Assembly (NCBI RefSeq): GCF_900176355.1
Contig: NZ_FWXI01000004.1
Span: 62,001 to 126,000 of the forward strand
Direction: 5' to 3'
Length of the DNA: 64,000 nucleotides
From: Sporomusa malonica
GTDB taxonomy: Bacteria > Bacillota > Negativicutes > Sporomusales > Sporomusaceae
Below are positions 26,144 through 35,670 of the stretch, one piece after another. Position 1 is the first letter of the stretch. Each line of letters opens with the position of its first letter. The notes under the pieces were generated by a model, which saw only the letters and a list, made by a program, of their open reading frames with translations, was not told the DNA's origin and ran no database searches. The translations under genes and the position numbers were made by a program.

Positions 26144-27706
26144 ATGACGAAATCAAAAATAACCCAAACGTTTACTCAGTCGATGAGTGAGCTGCATACC
26201 TGGGCCGGACTAGTTTTTGGCTGGCTGTTGTTCGCCATCTTTTTGACTGGTACACTATCAGTATTTGAACCTGAATTGACACATTGGATGCAGCCCAGCC
26301 TGAGGAGCAACCAGGTCCAGCCTATCCAAGCGCTGTCCTCAGCTGAACTGAAGTTGCGTCAACTTGCGCCCCAGGCCGATACCTGGACAATTGCCCTACC
26401 ACAAAACCGCAAACCCGATCTGGAGATTGGCTGGAAAAAAGGCAAAGCAACGCTGGAACGACATCTTGATCCTCAGACCGGGGCTGTTCTTAAAGTACGC
26501 GACACCGAAGGTGGGCATTTCTTTGCCCACTTTCATTTTGAATTACATAGCGGCAAGGCTGGCTTATGGCTGGTCAGCTTAGCCTCAGTGGTAATGCTGG
26601 CAGCACTAGTGTCCGGCATTGCTATTCGCACACAGGTCATTAAAGATTTTTTCCTCCTGCGCTGGCGACGAACCTGGCTTAACGTCCATACCATGACCGG
26701 AGTGTTTACCCTGCCTTTTGTCCTTTTGATTACCTATACCGGCCTAACGATAACCTTCTTTATGCTGCTGCCGGTCGTACCCCAGGTACTGTACGGCAGC
26801 TCCTGGAACGGCCCTTATGCTGTTGCCGCCAAGAACTTTGACCGCCCCCGCGCCAATCTGCCGGGAGAATTGGTACCACTGACCCAGCTCTTGCCGCTGG
26901 CTGAAAAAGAACTGGGAGAAGGCAGTATTTCATTTATCCGGGTAAATAATCCCGGTGACCGGCAGTCGGTCGTCACCTTTTTCCGGAAAATTGATGATAG
27001 CATTGTCGCCATCAGCTCCCGGGCCACTTTTGATGGCGTTACCGGTGAATTGCTTGGCAGTCAGACAACCTGGAACAAATATGTTCAGATCTACCGGTCA
27101 CTGGTTGGTTTACATATAGCCAGATTTGGCGGTTATCCCCTATCCTGGCTATATTTCGGGGCTGGACTAGTCAGTTGTGTTATGATTGCCACCGGATTGG
27201 TATTCTTCACGGTCAAACGCCGTAACCGTTATAGCCGAAGCACCGAGTTAACCCAATATATGTATCGTGCCATAGAAGCGCTAAATATTACGGCTGTTGC
27301 CGGCATTACCATTGCCTGCGCCGCGTATTTGTGGGCCAATCGGTTACTGCCGCTAGGATTTAATGACAGGGCCTCTGCCGAAATAACGTTTTTTTTCATT
27401 GCCTGGCTTCTTACGTTGTTTCATGCGTTTTACCGTTCGCCACTACAAGCCTGGAGCGAGCAGCTTCGTATTGCTGCAGGTCTTTGTATTGGCTTGCCGG
27501 TGATTAATGCACTAACAACTGATGTTGGCTTACCAGCAGCCATTGCCCGCAATGACTGGATGACTGCTGGTGTCGATCTGACCTCTGCCCTACTGGGAAT
27601 ATTATTGGCTATTACAGCCTGGCGTGTTACCGCAAAGCAATCTAATCAGCAACATCCATTTAAAAAGACTCTTGGCTGGATTAACCCCGAGCAGAGCTCC
27701 AGATAA
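26144..27706 (+). CDS. PepSY-associated TM protein (PiuB-like, iron regulated)
   Basis: 520 residues. It starts with the ELHTWAGLVFGWLLFAIF helix and has a PepSY-like periplasmic region. A second His-bearing helix pair (WLNVHTMTGVF, LVGLHIARFGG) and about three more C-terminal helices follow. The paired histidines suggest haem or ferric-siderophore reductase activity, as proposed for the family. Last gene of the iron operon and followed by a strong terminator. Confidence 0.85.
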   Translation: MTKSKITQTFTQSMSELHTWAGLVFGWLLFAIFLTGTLSVFEPELTHWMQPSLRSNQVQPIQALSSAELKLRQLAPQADTWTIALPQNRKPDLEIGWKKGKATLERHLDPQTGAVLKVRDTEGGHFFAHFHFELHSGKAGLWLVSLASVVMLAALVSGIAIRTQVIKDFFLLRWRRTWLNVHTMTGVFTLPFVLLITYTGLTITFFMLLPVVPQVLYGSSWNGPYAVAAKNFDRPRANLPGELVPLTQLLPLAEKELGEGSISFIRVNNPGDRQSVVTFFRKIDDSIVAISSRATFDGVTGELLGSQTTWNKYVQIYRSLVGLHIARFGGYPLSWLYFGAGLVSCVMIATGLVFFTVKRRNRYSRSTELTQYMYRAIEALNITAVAGITIACAAYLWANRLLPLGFNDRASAEITFFFIAWLLTLFHAFYRSPLQAWSEQLRIAAGLCIGLPVINALTTDVGLPAAIARNDWMTAGVDLTSALLGILLAITAWRVTAKQSNQQHPFKKTLGWINPEQSSR

Positions 27707-27711
27707 AATGA

Positions 27712-27756
27712 AAAGCCCCCTATCGTAGCATAAAAGCAGCTACGATAGGGGGCTTT
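27712..27756. terminator. Strong bidirectional terminator
   Basis: Perfect 18-base arms at 27712-27729 and 27739-27756 with a 9-base loop, between the iron operon (+) and amtB (-). Confidence 0.92.
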
Positions 27757-27766
27757 AGCTAACGTC

Positions 27767-29077
27767 TCACTCGGCAAGCCGGTGCTTGGCCACTGGTAAT
27801 GTCCCAATACTGGGCACAGGACTAATGGCTGCGAGCGGGTTGCACTCAAGGTCATTATATGCTGTGATACCATGTTCACTCATATCCAAGCCTTCAATCT
27901 CCTCTTCCACTGAGACCCGTATACCGATAGTCGCTTTTAAGAAAGCAAACAAGGCATACGTGGCCGCAAAGCCCCACACTGATACAGCAACTACACCAAG
28001 AGTTTGAACTCCCAGTAGACCAAAACCACCGCCATAGAGCAAGCCGCCATTTTCGGCAAATACCCCGACAGCAATGGTGCCGAACGTGCCACATACCCCG
28101 TGCACGGCAATTGCACCAACAGGGTCATCGGCCCTGAGACGGTCAAAAAACGGTACGGCAAATACTACTAACATACCCGCAATCCCGCCCATAACAATGG
28201 CACTGATCGGCTCCACAAAAGCACAGCCAGCCGTAATTGCGACAAGTCCACCTAATGCACCATTGATCGCCATACTGGGATCGGCTTTGCCCCATTTAAC
28301 TGCTGTATAGATTGCAGCGATTGTGCCACCGGCAGCAGCTGACAGGTTTGTGTTTACTGCAATGCGGGCAATGTTCATATCAAGCCCGGACAACGTACTG
28401 CCGGGATTGAAACCAAACCAGCCAAACCACAGTAAGAAAGCCCCCAACGCCGCCAACGGCAAATTGTGCCCAGGCAGTACATGTATTGAGCCGTCTTTAC
28501 CAAACTTACCTGTTCTTGGTCCTAGCACCAGTACCGCAGCCAGAGAAGCCCAGCCGCCTAAGGAATGTACCACCGCTGAGCCGGCGAAGTCCAGCATCCC
28601 AAGCTTGTACAGCCAGCCGCCGCTGCTCCAAACCCAATGTCCCGCAATCGGATAAATGGCTGCCGTAGCTACCAGCGAAAACACTAAGTATGGCATAAAC
28701 TTCATCCGCTCAGCCACAGCACCTGACACAATGGTCGCCATAGCGATAGCAAATGCTGCCTGAAACAGCCAATACGCGTATACAGGTATTTTTAATCCTA
28801 AATACTCCATATCCCCTTTTAAGAAAAAACCGGACCAGCCAATAATACCGGCCTTGTCAATGCCATACATTAAGGCAAAACCAAGGGCAAAGTACCCCAA
28901 AATACCAACAGTACAGTCCATAAGAACTTTCATAATAATGTTTAATGCGTTTTTACTACGGACAAAGCCGGCCTCAAGGGCCGCAAAGCCGCCCTCCATC
29001 AGAAACACCAGCGCTGCGCATAAGAGGACCCAAACTGTGTCGATACCAGTTGCTAATGAATGAATTGATAATTCCAT
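27767..29077 (-). CDS. amtB: Ammonium transporter
   Basis: 436 residues with 11 TM segments. Family residues are MLDFAGSAVVH (substrate-recruiting Asp and first pore His) and IAVHGVCG (second pore His). The protein conducts ammonium/ammonia across the inner membrane. No glnB/glnK gene is adjacent, although these usually pair with amtB. The 5' leader carries a terminator-like hairpin, which suggests control by attenuation. Confidence 0.94.
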   Translation of the reverse strand: MELSIHSLATGIDTVWVLLCAALVFLMEGGFAALEAGFVRSKNALNIIMKVLMDCTVGILGYFALGFALMYGIDKAGIIGWSGFFLKGDMEYLGLKIPVYAYWLFQAAFAIAMATIVSGAVAERMKFMPYLVFSLVATAAIYPIAGHWVWSSGGWLYKLGMLDFAGSAVVHSLGGWASLAAVLVLGPRTGKFGKDGSIHVLPGHNLPLAALGAFLLWFGWFGFNPGSTLSGLDMNIARIAVNTNLSAAAGGTIAAIYTAVKWGKADPSMAINGALGGLVAITAGCAFVEPISAIVMGGIAGMLVVFAVPFFDRLRADDPVGAIAVHGVCGTFGTIAVGVFAENGGLLYGGGFGLLGVQTLGVVAVSVWGFAATYALFAFLKATIGIRVSVEEEIEGLDMSEHGITAYNDLECNPLAAISPVPSIGTLPVAKHRLAE

Positions 29078-29105
29078 TACGCCACCCCTTCTCGGTAAAA
29101 ATAAA

Positions 29106-29149
29106 AAGCCAGCAGCACCAATGGGTCAAACCCCTGGTGTCGCTGGCTT
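29106..29149 (-). promoter_or_regulatory. Terminator-like hairpin in the amtB leader, candidate attenuator
   Basis: On the minus strand AAGCCAGC...GCTGGCTT arms with inner CACCA/TGGTG pairing are followed by TTTTTATTTTT and then the amtB start about 30 bases later. The 5' arm can also pair with an upstream TGGC (TGGC-GAAGAA-GCCA), giving a possible competing hairpin. The hairpin lies between promoter and gene, which fits regulated antitermination. Confidence 0.6.
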
Positions 29150-29181
29150 CTTCGCCATATTTTAGTATGAAATTATATTAT

Positions 29182-29209
29182 ATTATAGCATGTCATCCTG
29201 AATATACAA
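29182..29209 (-). promoter_or_regulatory. Sigma-70-type promoter of amtB
   Basis: On the minus strand TTGTAT (29204-29209), 16 bases, TATAAT (29182-29187). The start would be near 29175, giving a leader of about 98 bases. The rest of the gap up to helD (29210-29466) shows no feature I can name. Confidence 0.6.
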
Positions 29210-29466
29210 TACTATTTCAAAGGTAATTTTCTTTTTGTACTACAGTAATGTTCTTTATGATTATATGTATCTATTCAGTATACATTTTTAAGGATTACTA
29301 ACCTGTATGCACTCAGTCAGGCAAATAATTGCATCAAACTCTTATAGTACTCCCACTCGCCAATACTTAGCAAGAATTACAACATAGCTTGCCAACCATA
29401 ATAACATAGTCCTATAATATTCTAGCAGACTTGCAGATAATGTTAAGATAACGTGAGGTAAAATAT

Positions 29467-31635
29467 ATGAGCAACCATCCTGATTTTCCTGCTGAACAGC
29501 AGCATTTGGCCGATACTATAGAAGCCATGAAACAGATTATTAAAGATTTAGAGAATGATATGGACGACCGTGTACACAGAATTAACCAGTCACTGTCTAA
29601 AAAGGACGAGGTGAGTGCCTATGTTCACTCGCTAATGAAAAGCGACCATGCCATAAAGGCGTCCGATATTGCTAAAGCACTGGATAACCCCTATTTTGGC
29701 CGGGTGGACTTTCGCGAAGACGGTGCCGAAGAATTCGATCAATATTATATTGGCCGGACAAAAGTAGCTAAACTTGATATTGAAAGTGTCAAGGATATCT
29801 TGGTTTTTGACTGGCGTGACCCTGTCTCAACCATTTTCTATGAAGCCCAGGACGGGCGTGCCAGCTACGAGGTACTTGACCGCTACACCTACACTGGAGA
29901 TGTCAAGCTCAAGCGACAATACAAGATTGAGGATGGACAGCTTATCTCCATGTCTGAAGACAATATTTTGAGCAAACTTATGTCCCGCCAGCAAGAATCG
30001 CTCATTGCTGACCCGTTTCTTCTGGAGCGCCTGTTAAAGGGTGCTGGCGATCGTTTGAAGGATATCGTCACTTCCATTCGCTCAGAGCAAAATCAGATTA
30101 TCCGTGAACCGTTAAACCAAGTCACCATCATCCAAGGGGTGGCCGGATCAGGTAAAAGCACCATCGGGCTGCACCGCCTATCTTACCTCCTATACAACGA
30201 AAAACTCAACCCGGCAAAGCTGGTTATTGTTGCGCCCAATAAGATCTTTCTCGACTATATCTCTGACCTGTTGCCTGAAATTGACGCCCAAGATGTTAAG
30301 CAAACGACTTTCCCCGACCTGGCTGCTGCCATTATGCAAATTGAACCTGACATCAGTCAGGCAATCGCCGATTCTGAGCCGCTCGCCACGGTAGCCAGGT
30401 GGAAAGGCACGCCGGAGTTTATAAAGGTCATGGAAATCTTCTTAGACAAGCGCCTGGAGAAATTCTGCCTAAAACTAAAAGAAATCAGCCTGTTTGAGGG
30501 CCAACTTATCATCAACCGGGAGCAACAGCTGGAAAAAGTAGTAGAAGGCGCCAGTGTTCCCTATAATGAGCGGCTGCGGTCACTGCAAAAATACATCAGA
30601 TTCCGGGTAAGAAACTTTGTCGAGGTTTATGAAGCAAGAGTTAAACGGGGTGAAGCGCGGGCTGATGAAAAAACGGCAGCCCGTTATGCTGCCGAAGGTG
30701 ATAAATTTATTGAACAGCATTTTGCCAAATGGCCGTTCCTTGGACTGCTGGACGGTTATGCTGAGCTCATCCAAGACAAACAGTCCTGGCGCAAAGTCAA
30801 ACCCTACGGCGTAGATGTCGAGCTGCTTTCAGCCCATACACAGACAACCCTTGCGGCTGGTCTTGTCGAGCGGGACGACTTAGCGCCGCTATGCTATCTC
30901 AAGCTGCTCTTAGACGGCCTTACCCATGTCGAAAAATTTGACCACATTGCGGTTGACGAAGGGCAGGACATCAACCTCTTAGAATACATTGTCCTCTCCC
31001 GCCTGTCCCGCAACACGTCCTTCACCATTATGGGCGACATGTCGCAGGCCATCCATACCGACCGGGGACTTACCAGCTGGCAGGCGTTACTCAAAGATGT
31101 ATTTGACGAAGCCAAATGCCGTTACTATGAAGTCAACTTTAGCTACCGCTCAGCCAAAGAGATTGTCGACCTGTTCAACAAGGTTATCCCCTCCGGCCGG
31201 TCTAAAGCCATCCCGGTCTACGAGATTGGCCGCAAGCCTGTCATTGAGCAGGCGCCCTCAGCCATGACAGCACTAACCCGTACCATAGAAACGATTGAAG
31301 AATTTCAAAAACTAGGCTGCAAATCGATCGGCATACTGACCAAACTCGAAGCCGACAGCCAGAAACTTTATGAAGGCCTGCAGTCAGCAGCCCCCCACCT
31401 CACTAACCTCAATGTCATCACCGCCAGCGCATTAAGCTATCACGGGGGCATTACCGTTGCCCCCATCATCCTCGCTAAAGGGCTGGAGTTTGACGGCGTC
31501 ATTATCTGGAATGCCTCAGACAAGAAATTCACCAGCGATTTTTATGATGCCAAGCTGCTCTACGTCGCCTTGTCCCGGGCCATGTATTATCTGCATATCC
31601 TGCACCAGGGGCGGCTTACACCGCTGCTTAAATGA
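29467..31635 (+). CDS. helD: RNA polymerase recycling motor HelD (UvrD/Rep-like SF1 helicase)
   Basis: 722 residues. An N-terminal coiled-coil arm (about 1-70) precedes the HelD-specific YYIGRTKVAKL...VFDWRDPVSTIFY region. Then come Walker A GVAGSGKST, motif II VDEGQDINLLE, motif III GDMSQAIH, motif V AKGLEFDGVII and motif VI YVALSRAM. HelD uses ATP to free stalled RNA polymerase from nucleic acid. Its 3' end overlaps the convergent HD-domain gene by 8 bases. Confidence 0.92.
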   Translation: MSNHPDFPAEQQHLADTIEAMKQIIKDLENDMDDRVHRINQSLSKKDEVSAYVHSLMKSDHAIKASDIAKALDNPYFGRVDFREDGAEEFDQYYIGRTKVAKLDIESVKDILVFDWRDPVSTIFYEAQDGRASYEVLDRYTYTGDVKLKRQYKIEDGQLISMSEDNILSKLMSRQQESLIADPFLLERLLKGAGDRLKDIVTSIRSEQNQIIREPLNQVTIIQGVAGSGKSTIGLHRLSYLLYNEKLNPAKLVIVAPNKIFLDYISDLLPEIDAQDVKQTTFPDLAAAIMQIEPDISQAIADSEPLATVARWKGTPEFIKVMEIFLDKRLEKFCLKLKEISLFEGQLIINREQQLEKVVEGASVPYNERLRSLQKYIRFRVRNFVEVYEARVKRGEARADEKTAARYAAEGDKFIEQHFAKWPFLGLLDGYAELIQDKQSWRKVKPYGVDVELLSAHTQTTLAAGLVERDDLAPLCYLKLLLDGLTHVEKFDHIAVDEGQDINLLEYIVLSRLSRNTSFTIMGDMSQAIHTDRGLTSWQALLKDVFDEAKCRYYEVNFSYRSAKEIVDLFNKVIPSGRSKAIPVYEIGRKPVIEQAPSAMTALTRTIETIEEFQKLGCKSIGILTKLEADSQKLYEGLQSAAPHLTNLNVITASALSYHGGITVAPIILAKGLEFDGVIIWNASDKKFTSDFYDAKLLYVALSRAMYYLHILHQGRLTPLLK

Positions 31636-32368
31636 TGGCGGTACCTGCCAGCCTTTTGGCAATATACGCTTTCAGGGTTGCCTTAATCACACTGCAGTCC
31701 TCATTATCCGGCAACGCGGCCAACTGGCGTTCCAGATAGCCTTCGTCTACCAGTTGCTTTAGCGTCCAGTCAAAGTAGATGTCATAAAACCAACTCAGCC
31801 TGATCAGCCGCTTGTCAGCCAGTGTCTTAACATCAATGTAGGCTAACACGCCGCCTTGTTTTAGCTGTCCAATCAGTTTGGGAGAATAGTCATGATCAGC
31901 CTGTATCGGCGGCAGAACCCGGAAGATATCCAGTTTGTCGGCATCGCGGATGATTTTTGCGAAAAGCTCTGTTTCCGGGCAGGCAGGCGGAATAAGCATC
32001 TTATTATGATTGATAATGGCAAAACCAATCATGGCCTGCTCAGCTGCAGTAAATTCCTGCAGGATGCTGTTTTGGGTAAGTTCGGCTGCGCCTGCGTCAC
32101 CATGATCAAAGGAGTCGGCATCAACAAAAGTACGGTACTCAGTAACTTGGCGGAACCGCGAGATGTCGTGGAGCAGGCCGATAACCTCAGCAATTGACTT
32201 TTGCCTGGCATCCAGCGCTAAATAACCGGCAAGACTTACCGAACTGGCCGCTACCCTTTTGCTGTGCCCTTCTTTGAGCAACACTCTGTCCATGATAAAT
32301 TTATCTTCCGTATAATATGCCTGGACATAGCCTTGAAACCACTCGTATAGATATTGAAGATTAACCAA
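31628..32368 (-). CDS. HD-domain phosphohydrolase
   Basis: 246 residues. The HD superfamily metal site is visible as KEGHSKRVA (His), IGLLHDISRF (His-Asp), DHGDAGA and a downstream RDADKLD. Such proteins hydrolyse nucleotides or phosphoesters; substrate unknown. Preceded by a GGAGGCG ribosome site. Only the convergent overlap with helD links it to neighbours. Confidence 0.8.
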   Translation of the reverse strand: MVNLQYLYEWFQGYVQAYYTEDKFIMDRVLLKEGHSKRVAASSVSLAGYLALDARQKSIAEVIGLLHDISRFRQVTEYRTFVDADSFDHGDAGAAELTQNSILQEFTAAEQAMIGFAIINHNKMLIPPACPETELFAKIIRDADKLDIFRVLPPIQADHDYSPKLIGQLKQGGVLAYIDVKTLADKRLIRLSWFYDIYFDWTLKQLVDEGYLERQLAALPDNEDCSVIKATLKAYIAKRLAGTAII

Positions 32369-32389
32369 TCTAGTCGCCTCCTATTAATA

Positions 32390-32431
32390 GGGGACGGTTC
32401 TTGACTTGCTATTAAGTCAGAAACCGTCCCC
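32390..32431. repeat. REP-like palindrome of the GGGGACGGTT type
   Basis: GGGGACGGTT at the left and AACCGTCCCC at the right, with inner TGACTT/AAGTCA pairing around a short loop. Elements with these ends are common intergenic palindromes in Clostridia and Negativicutes and are thought to be moved by REP-associated transposases. Confidence 0.7.
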
Positions 32432-32464
32432 GTTGTGCATCCAGCGGTATTTATCCGATGACCA

Positions 32465-32553
32465 AGTCGCTCTAAAACTCCACAGGAATTAAGAGCGACT
32501 AAGTCCCTGGATTAGGTCGACTAAACTTCAGCCGGGTTGAAACCCAGCTGAAG
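32465..32553. other. Two adjacent hairpins downstream of the Na+ symporter gene
   Basis: AGTCGCTCT/AGAGCGACT arms at 32465-32500, then CTTCAGC...GCTGAAG with inner GGGTT/AACCC at 32526-32553. Neither is followed by a T tract on the minus strand, so they may stabilise the 3' end or terminate only weakly. Confidence 0.5.
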
Positions 32554-32565
32554 CTAAGTCTCTCT

Positions 32566-33936
32566 TTACAATTTTACCACACCAATGGAGTTTAGGAAAA
32601 CCAGGAATAGCAGCGCAGGCGTGATATAGCGGACAATAAAGTAAAACAGATCAAACAGCCCTGCCGCAATTGCACCGCCATTGGTTACTTCCTCGCGCAG
32701 TTCGGATTTTTTAACAATATAACCAACAAATAGAGCTACTAGTAGACCACCTACCGGCATTAAGATGTTTGAAGAGATATAATCAAAGAGGTCAAAAAAT
32801 CCTTTGTCAAATAACGTATATTTACCCAGCAGAGCCGAACTGTCAGCAGACAAAGCGGCTAATGCGCCAAACGCCAAAATAACGACTGCATTAATAGCTA
32901 CCGCCTTTTTCCGTCCATAACCCTTTTCCTCAACAAAATAGGCGACAGGCACCTCTACCAGCGATAACATTGCCGTAGTAGCGGCAATGGACGCCAAAAA
33001 GAAGAAGGCTACTAATAGGACACTGCCTAGCGGCATTTGCGAAAAAACGAGTGGAATTGTCATAAATAGAAGACCAGGACCAGCTCCTGGCTCCATACCG
33101 AACGAAAACACTGCTGGAAAGATAGCCAAACCTGCCAGCATCGAGACCAAGGTGTCTGAGAAAGCGACTTTAACGGCTGTACCAAACAAATTGTTATCGT
33201 GAGTAAAATAGCTGCTATAAGTTACCATTGTGCCCATCCCCAGCGACAGCTTAAAAAACGAAAGGCCCAGCGCCGTCAGAATGACAGGTGGCGTAATCTT
33301 GCTAAAATCAACATTGAATAAAAAGTCGATTCCCGCCCCTGCGCCAGGCAGCGTCAAAGCCCGGATGTCACAGAGCACAATGAGTATAAAGAATAGCGGC
33401 ATAAGGGTTTTTGTAATACGTTCAATGCCCTGCTTAACCCCCATAATAAGAATTGAGGAAACAGTAGCCATAACAATAACTTGCCAAATAATCGGACTTA
33501 GCGGCCCCACAACAACACTGCCGAACTGAGCCTTGGCAGCCGCGGCGGTAATCCCGGCAAAGTCTCCTGCGACGGCTTTAAACAGATACAAATAGACCCA
33601 GCCGGCAACACAGCTGTAAAAGAACATGATTAAATAAACGCCAAACACAGCCATAACACCAGTATAACGCCAAGCGCTGTGCGGCTTGAGCTTTTCAAAA
33701 GCCCCAACAGCATTTCTTCGAGTGCTTCGCCCCAGGTAAAACTCACTTAGCATTACCGGCAGACCGACAAGCACAATACAAATAAAATAGACCAACAGAA
33801 ACGCCCCGCCGCCAAATTGCCCAGTAAGATAGGGAAACTTCCAGATATTTCCCAGACCGACAGCACTGCCTAATGTGGCAAAAAACACTGCCAACCCAGA
33901 TGAAAAACCCTCCCGCTTTTGCTGCGAATCAGCCAT
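32566..33936 (-). CDS. Sodium-dependent transporter, NSS (SNF) family
   Basis: 456 residues with about 11 TM segments. The first helix contains the unwound substrate-site motif GSAVGLGNIWKFPY. Family members import amino acids or amines with Na+; the 11-TM bacterial form includes MhsT and TnaT. The substrate cannot be read from sequence. Single gene, flanked by repeats on both sides. Confidence 0.9.
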   Translation of the reverse strand: MADSQQKREGFSSGLAVFFATLGSAVGLGNIWKFPYLTGQFGGGAFLLVYFICIVLVGLPVMLSEFYLGRSTRRNAVGAFEKLKPHSAWRYTGVMAVFGVYLIMFFYSCVAGWVYLYLFKAVAGDFAGITAAAAKAQFGSVVVGPLSPIIWQVIVMATVSSILIMGVKQGIERITKTLMPLFFILIVLCDIRALTLPGAGAGIDFLFNVDFSKITPPVILTALGLSFFKLSLGMGTMVTYSSYFTHDNNLFGTAVKVAFSDTLVSMLAGLAIFPAVFSFGMEPGAGPGLLFMTIPLVFSQMPLGSVLLVAFFFLASIAATTAMLSLVEVPVAYFVEEKGYGRKKAVAINAVVILAFGALAALSADSSALLGKYTLFDKGFFDLFDYISSNILMPVGGLLVALFVGYIVKKSELREEVTNGGAIAAGLFDLFYFIVRYITPALLFLVFLNSIGVVKL

Positions 33937-34013
33937 AAATAGTTCTCCTCCCAGTAAACATTACTACACATTGTAGTTTACCGCCAAACAAAACTATGTG
34001 TCAATGCAAAAAA

Positions 34014-34089
34014 CGAGATTGCCACGCTAACGCTCGAATGACAACCTGAGAGTAACCCTCAAGTCATGCGAGTGCAGCGTGGCAATCCC
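34014..34089. repeat. REP-like palindrome of the GCGAGATTGC family, copy 1
   Basis: Nested stems: GATTGCCACGCT with AGCGTGGCAATC outside, and CTCG-ATGAC with GTCAT-CGAG inside. Related elements lie at 41966-42007 and 57071-57153. It sits 9 bases after the stop of the HD-GYP response regulator and may end its transcript. Confidence 0.75.
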
Positions 34090-34098
34090 ATTCCCGTA

Positions 34099-35670
34099 TT
34101 ACATATCCTTAAAAGTATCCCTAATATGCAAAAATTCTTCAAGGTTTTCCATGAATATATCAACAAGCTTAGGGTCAAAATGTATCCCCTTTTCACTGGC
34201 GAAGTATTCGAGGATTTTGTCTAGCGGCCAGGCTGCTTTGTAGACCCGATTACTGCCTAACGCATCAAACACGTCAGCAATAGCCGTTATTCTACCGTAA
34301 ATATGGATATCCTCGCCTTTAAGGCCGTCAGGATAGCCTGTGCCATCATATTTCTCATGATGCTGCAAGGCAATAATAGCAGCAGCCTTCATAATCTTGC
34401 GGTTGGAGCTCCGTAGTATTTCATAGCCTAATACACCATGTGCCTTGATCACCTCAAACTCCTCTGGTGCCAGTTTACCAGGCTTGTTGAGGATGGTATC
34501 GGTAATACCCAGTTTGCCGACATCATGCATAGGTGATGCCAGTTTGATCAGCTCGGCCTCATCTTCCGGCAAGCCATATTTCAAAGCAAGGAGTTTAGAA
34601 TACTCAGCAACCCGCCGCACATGATTTCCGGTCTCTTTAGAACGAGCCTCAGAAAACTCTCCTAATGTAAAAATAATTTCTTTCTGCGTATCCTCAATTT
34701 CTTGGGCGAGGAAGCTGTTATCAAAAGTAGCCGCCACAGTCATGCCAAAGATGTTAATCAGGTTTTTTTCCCAGTCTGTTAAACTGTTTAATCCTTCCAA
34801 ATAAATAAAGGTCTCATGCTGATTTTTGCCATGAAAGTATTGAATAAAGCAATGGTCAAAATGGATGCCTTTTTTGCTCTGACGCGCTTTATCAATGATT
34901 TCCTCAAGATCGCCTGCAGCCATTTGCCTAGCCGGACACCCCACCATACCACAGTATTTCTCAGTGCCGTCCAGTATATAAAATTCACCATTCGCTTCTT
35001 TGACTGCCACCAGACCGGAAATAGTTTCCGCATTATGGTGGGGGTTTATACTTAAGATAGACAGCAGTTGGGTGAGGATACAAGATGCCAAGCGCTTTAA
35101 GGACTGAGCCTCAAGTAACGCCGCCGCAGATTCCAACGTTTTTTCCAAGCCCTTCTTGTTATTATCCAGGCTGACAATATCACGATAGGATCTGAGTGAT
35201 GCAATCATGGTAGTTGTTAATTTCCGGGCCGTAAGCTCGGTCTTTTCCTTATAATCGTTAATATCATAATCGCGAATAACCGTTTCCTCTGGCGCTTCCT
35301 GCGGTTGACCTGTTCTTAAAATAATCCGTACCAAGCGGTTATTCAGTACTTCCCGGATAAATCTGGCCACCTTCAGACCGGCTTTATCCCCGTCCATTAC
35401 AACATCTAACAACATTACAGCCACATCAGGGTTACGCCGCACCAATTCTATGGCTTCGTCTGGCGAATACGCGCTGAAAAATCGTAATGGTTTTCCCTCA
35501 AACGTAAAATCCTTTAAGATGTGCTTGGTAACCTGGTGAATACTCCGATCATCATCCACAATCATTACTTTCCATGTATTGCTGCCGCCTGCCTCATGTT
35601 CAGGGGAAAATACCAGCAGGCTGTCATCATTGTCTGCACCAAAAATCAGTTTATCTGTTTCATTATTCAT
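34099..35670 (-). CDS. Response regulator with DUF3369 and HD-GYP output domain
   Basis: 523 residues. A receiver domain (about 32-160) has the phosphorylated Asp in MLLDVVMDG. A DUF3369 region follows (about 170-330). The HD-GYP c-di-GMP phosphodiesterase domain (about 335-510) has HDVGKLGI, HHEKYDGTGYPDGLKG and the GYP triad. It should lower c-di-GMP when phosphorylated. Its start overlaps the histidine kinase stop by one base (TAATG), so the two form a two-component pair. Confidence 0.92.
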   Translation of the reverse strand: MNNETDKLIFGADNDDSLLVFSPEHEAGGSNTWKVMIVDDDRSIHQVTKHILKDFTFEGKPLRFFSAYSPDEAIELVRRNPDVAVMLLDVVMDGDKAGLKVARFIREVLNNRLVRIILRTGQPQEAPEETVIRDYDINDYKEKTELTARKLTTTMIASLRSYRDIVSLDNNKKGLEKTLESAAALLEAQSLKRLASCILTQLLSILSINPHHNAETISGLVAVKEANGEFYILDGTEKYCGMVGCPARQMAAGDLEEIIDKARQSKKGIHFDHCFIQYFHGKNQHETFIYLEGLNSLTDWEKNLINIFGMTVAATFDNSFLAQEIEDTQKEIIFTLGEFSEARSKETGNHVRRVAEYSKLLALKYGLPEDEAELIKLASPMHDVGKLGITDTILNKPGKLAPEEFEVIKAHGVLGYEILRSSNRKIMKAAAIIALQHHEKYDGTGYPDGLKGEDIHIYGRITAIADVFDALGSNRVYKAAWPLDKILEYFASEKGIHFDPKLVDIFMENLEEFLHIRDTFKDM

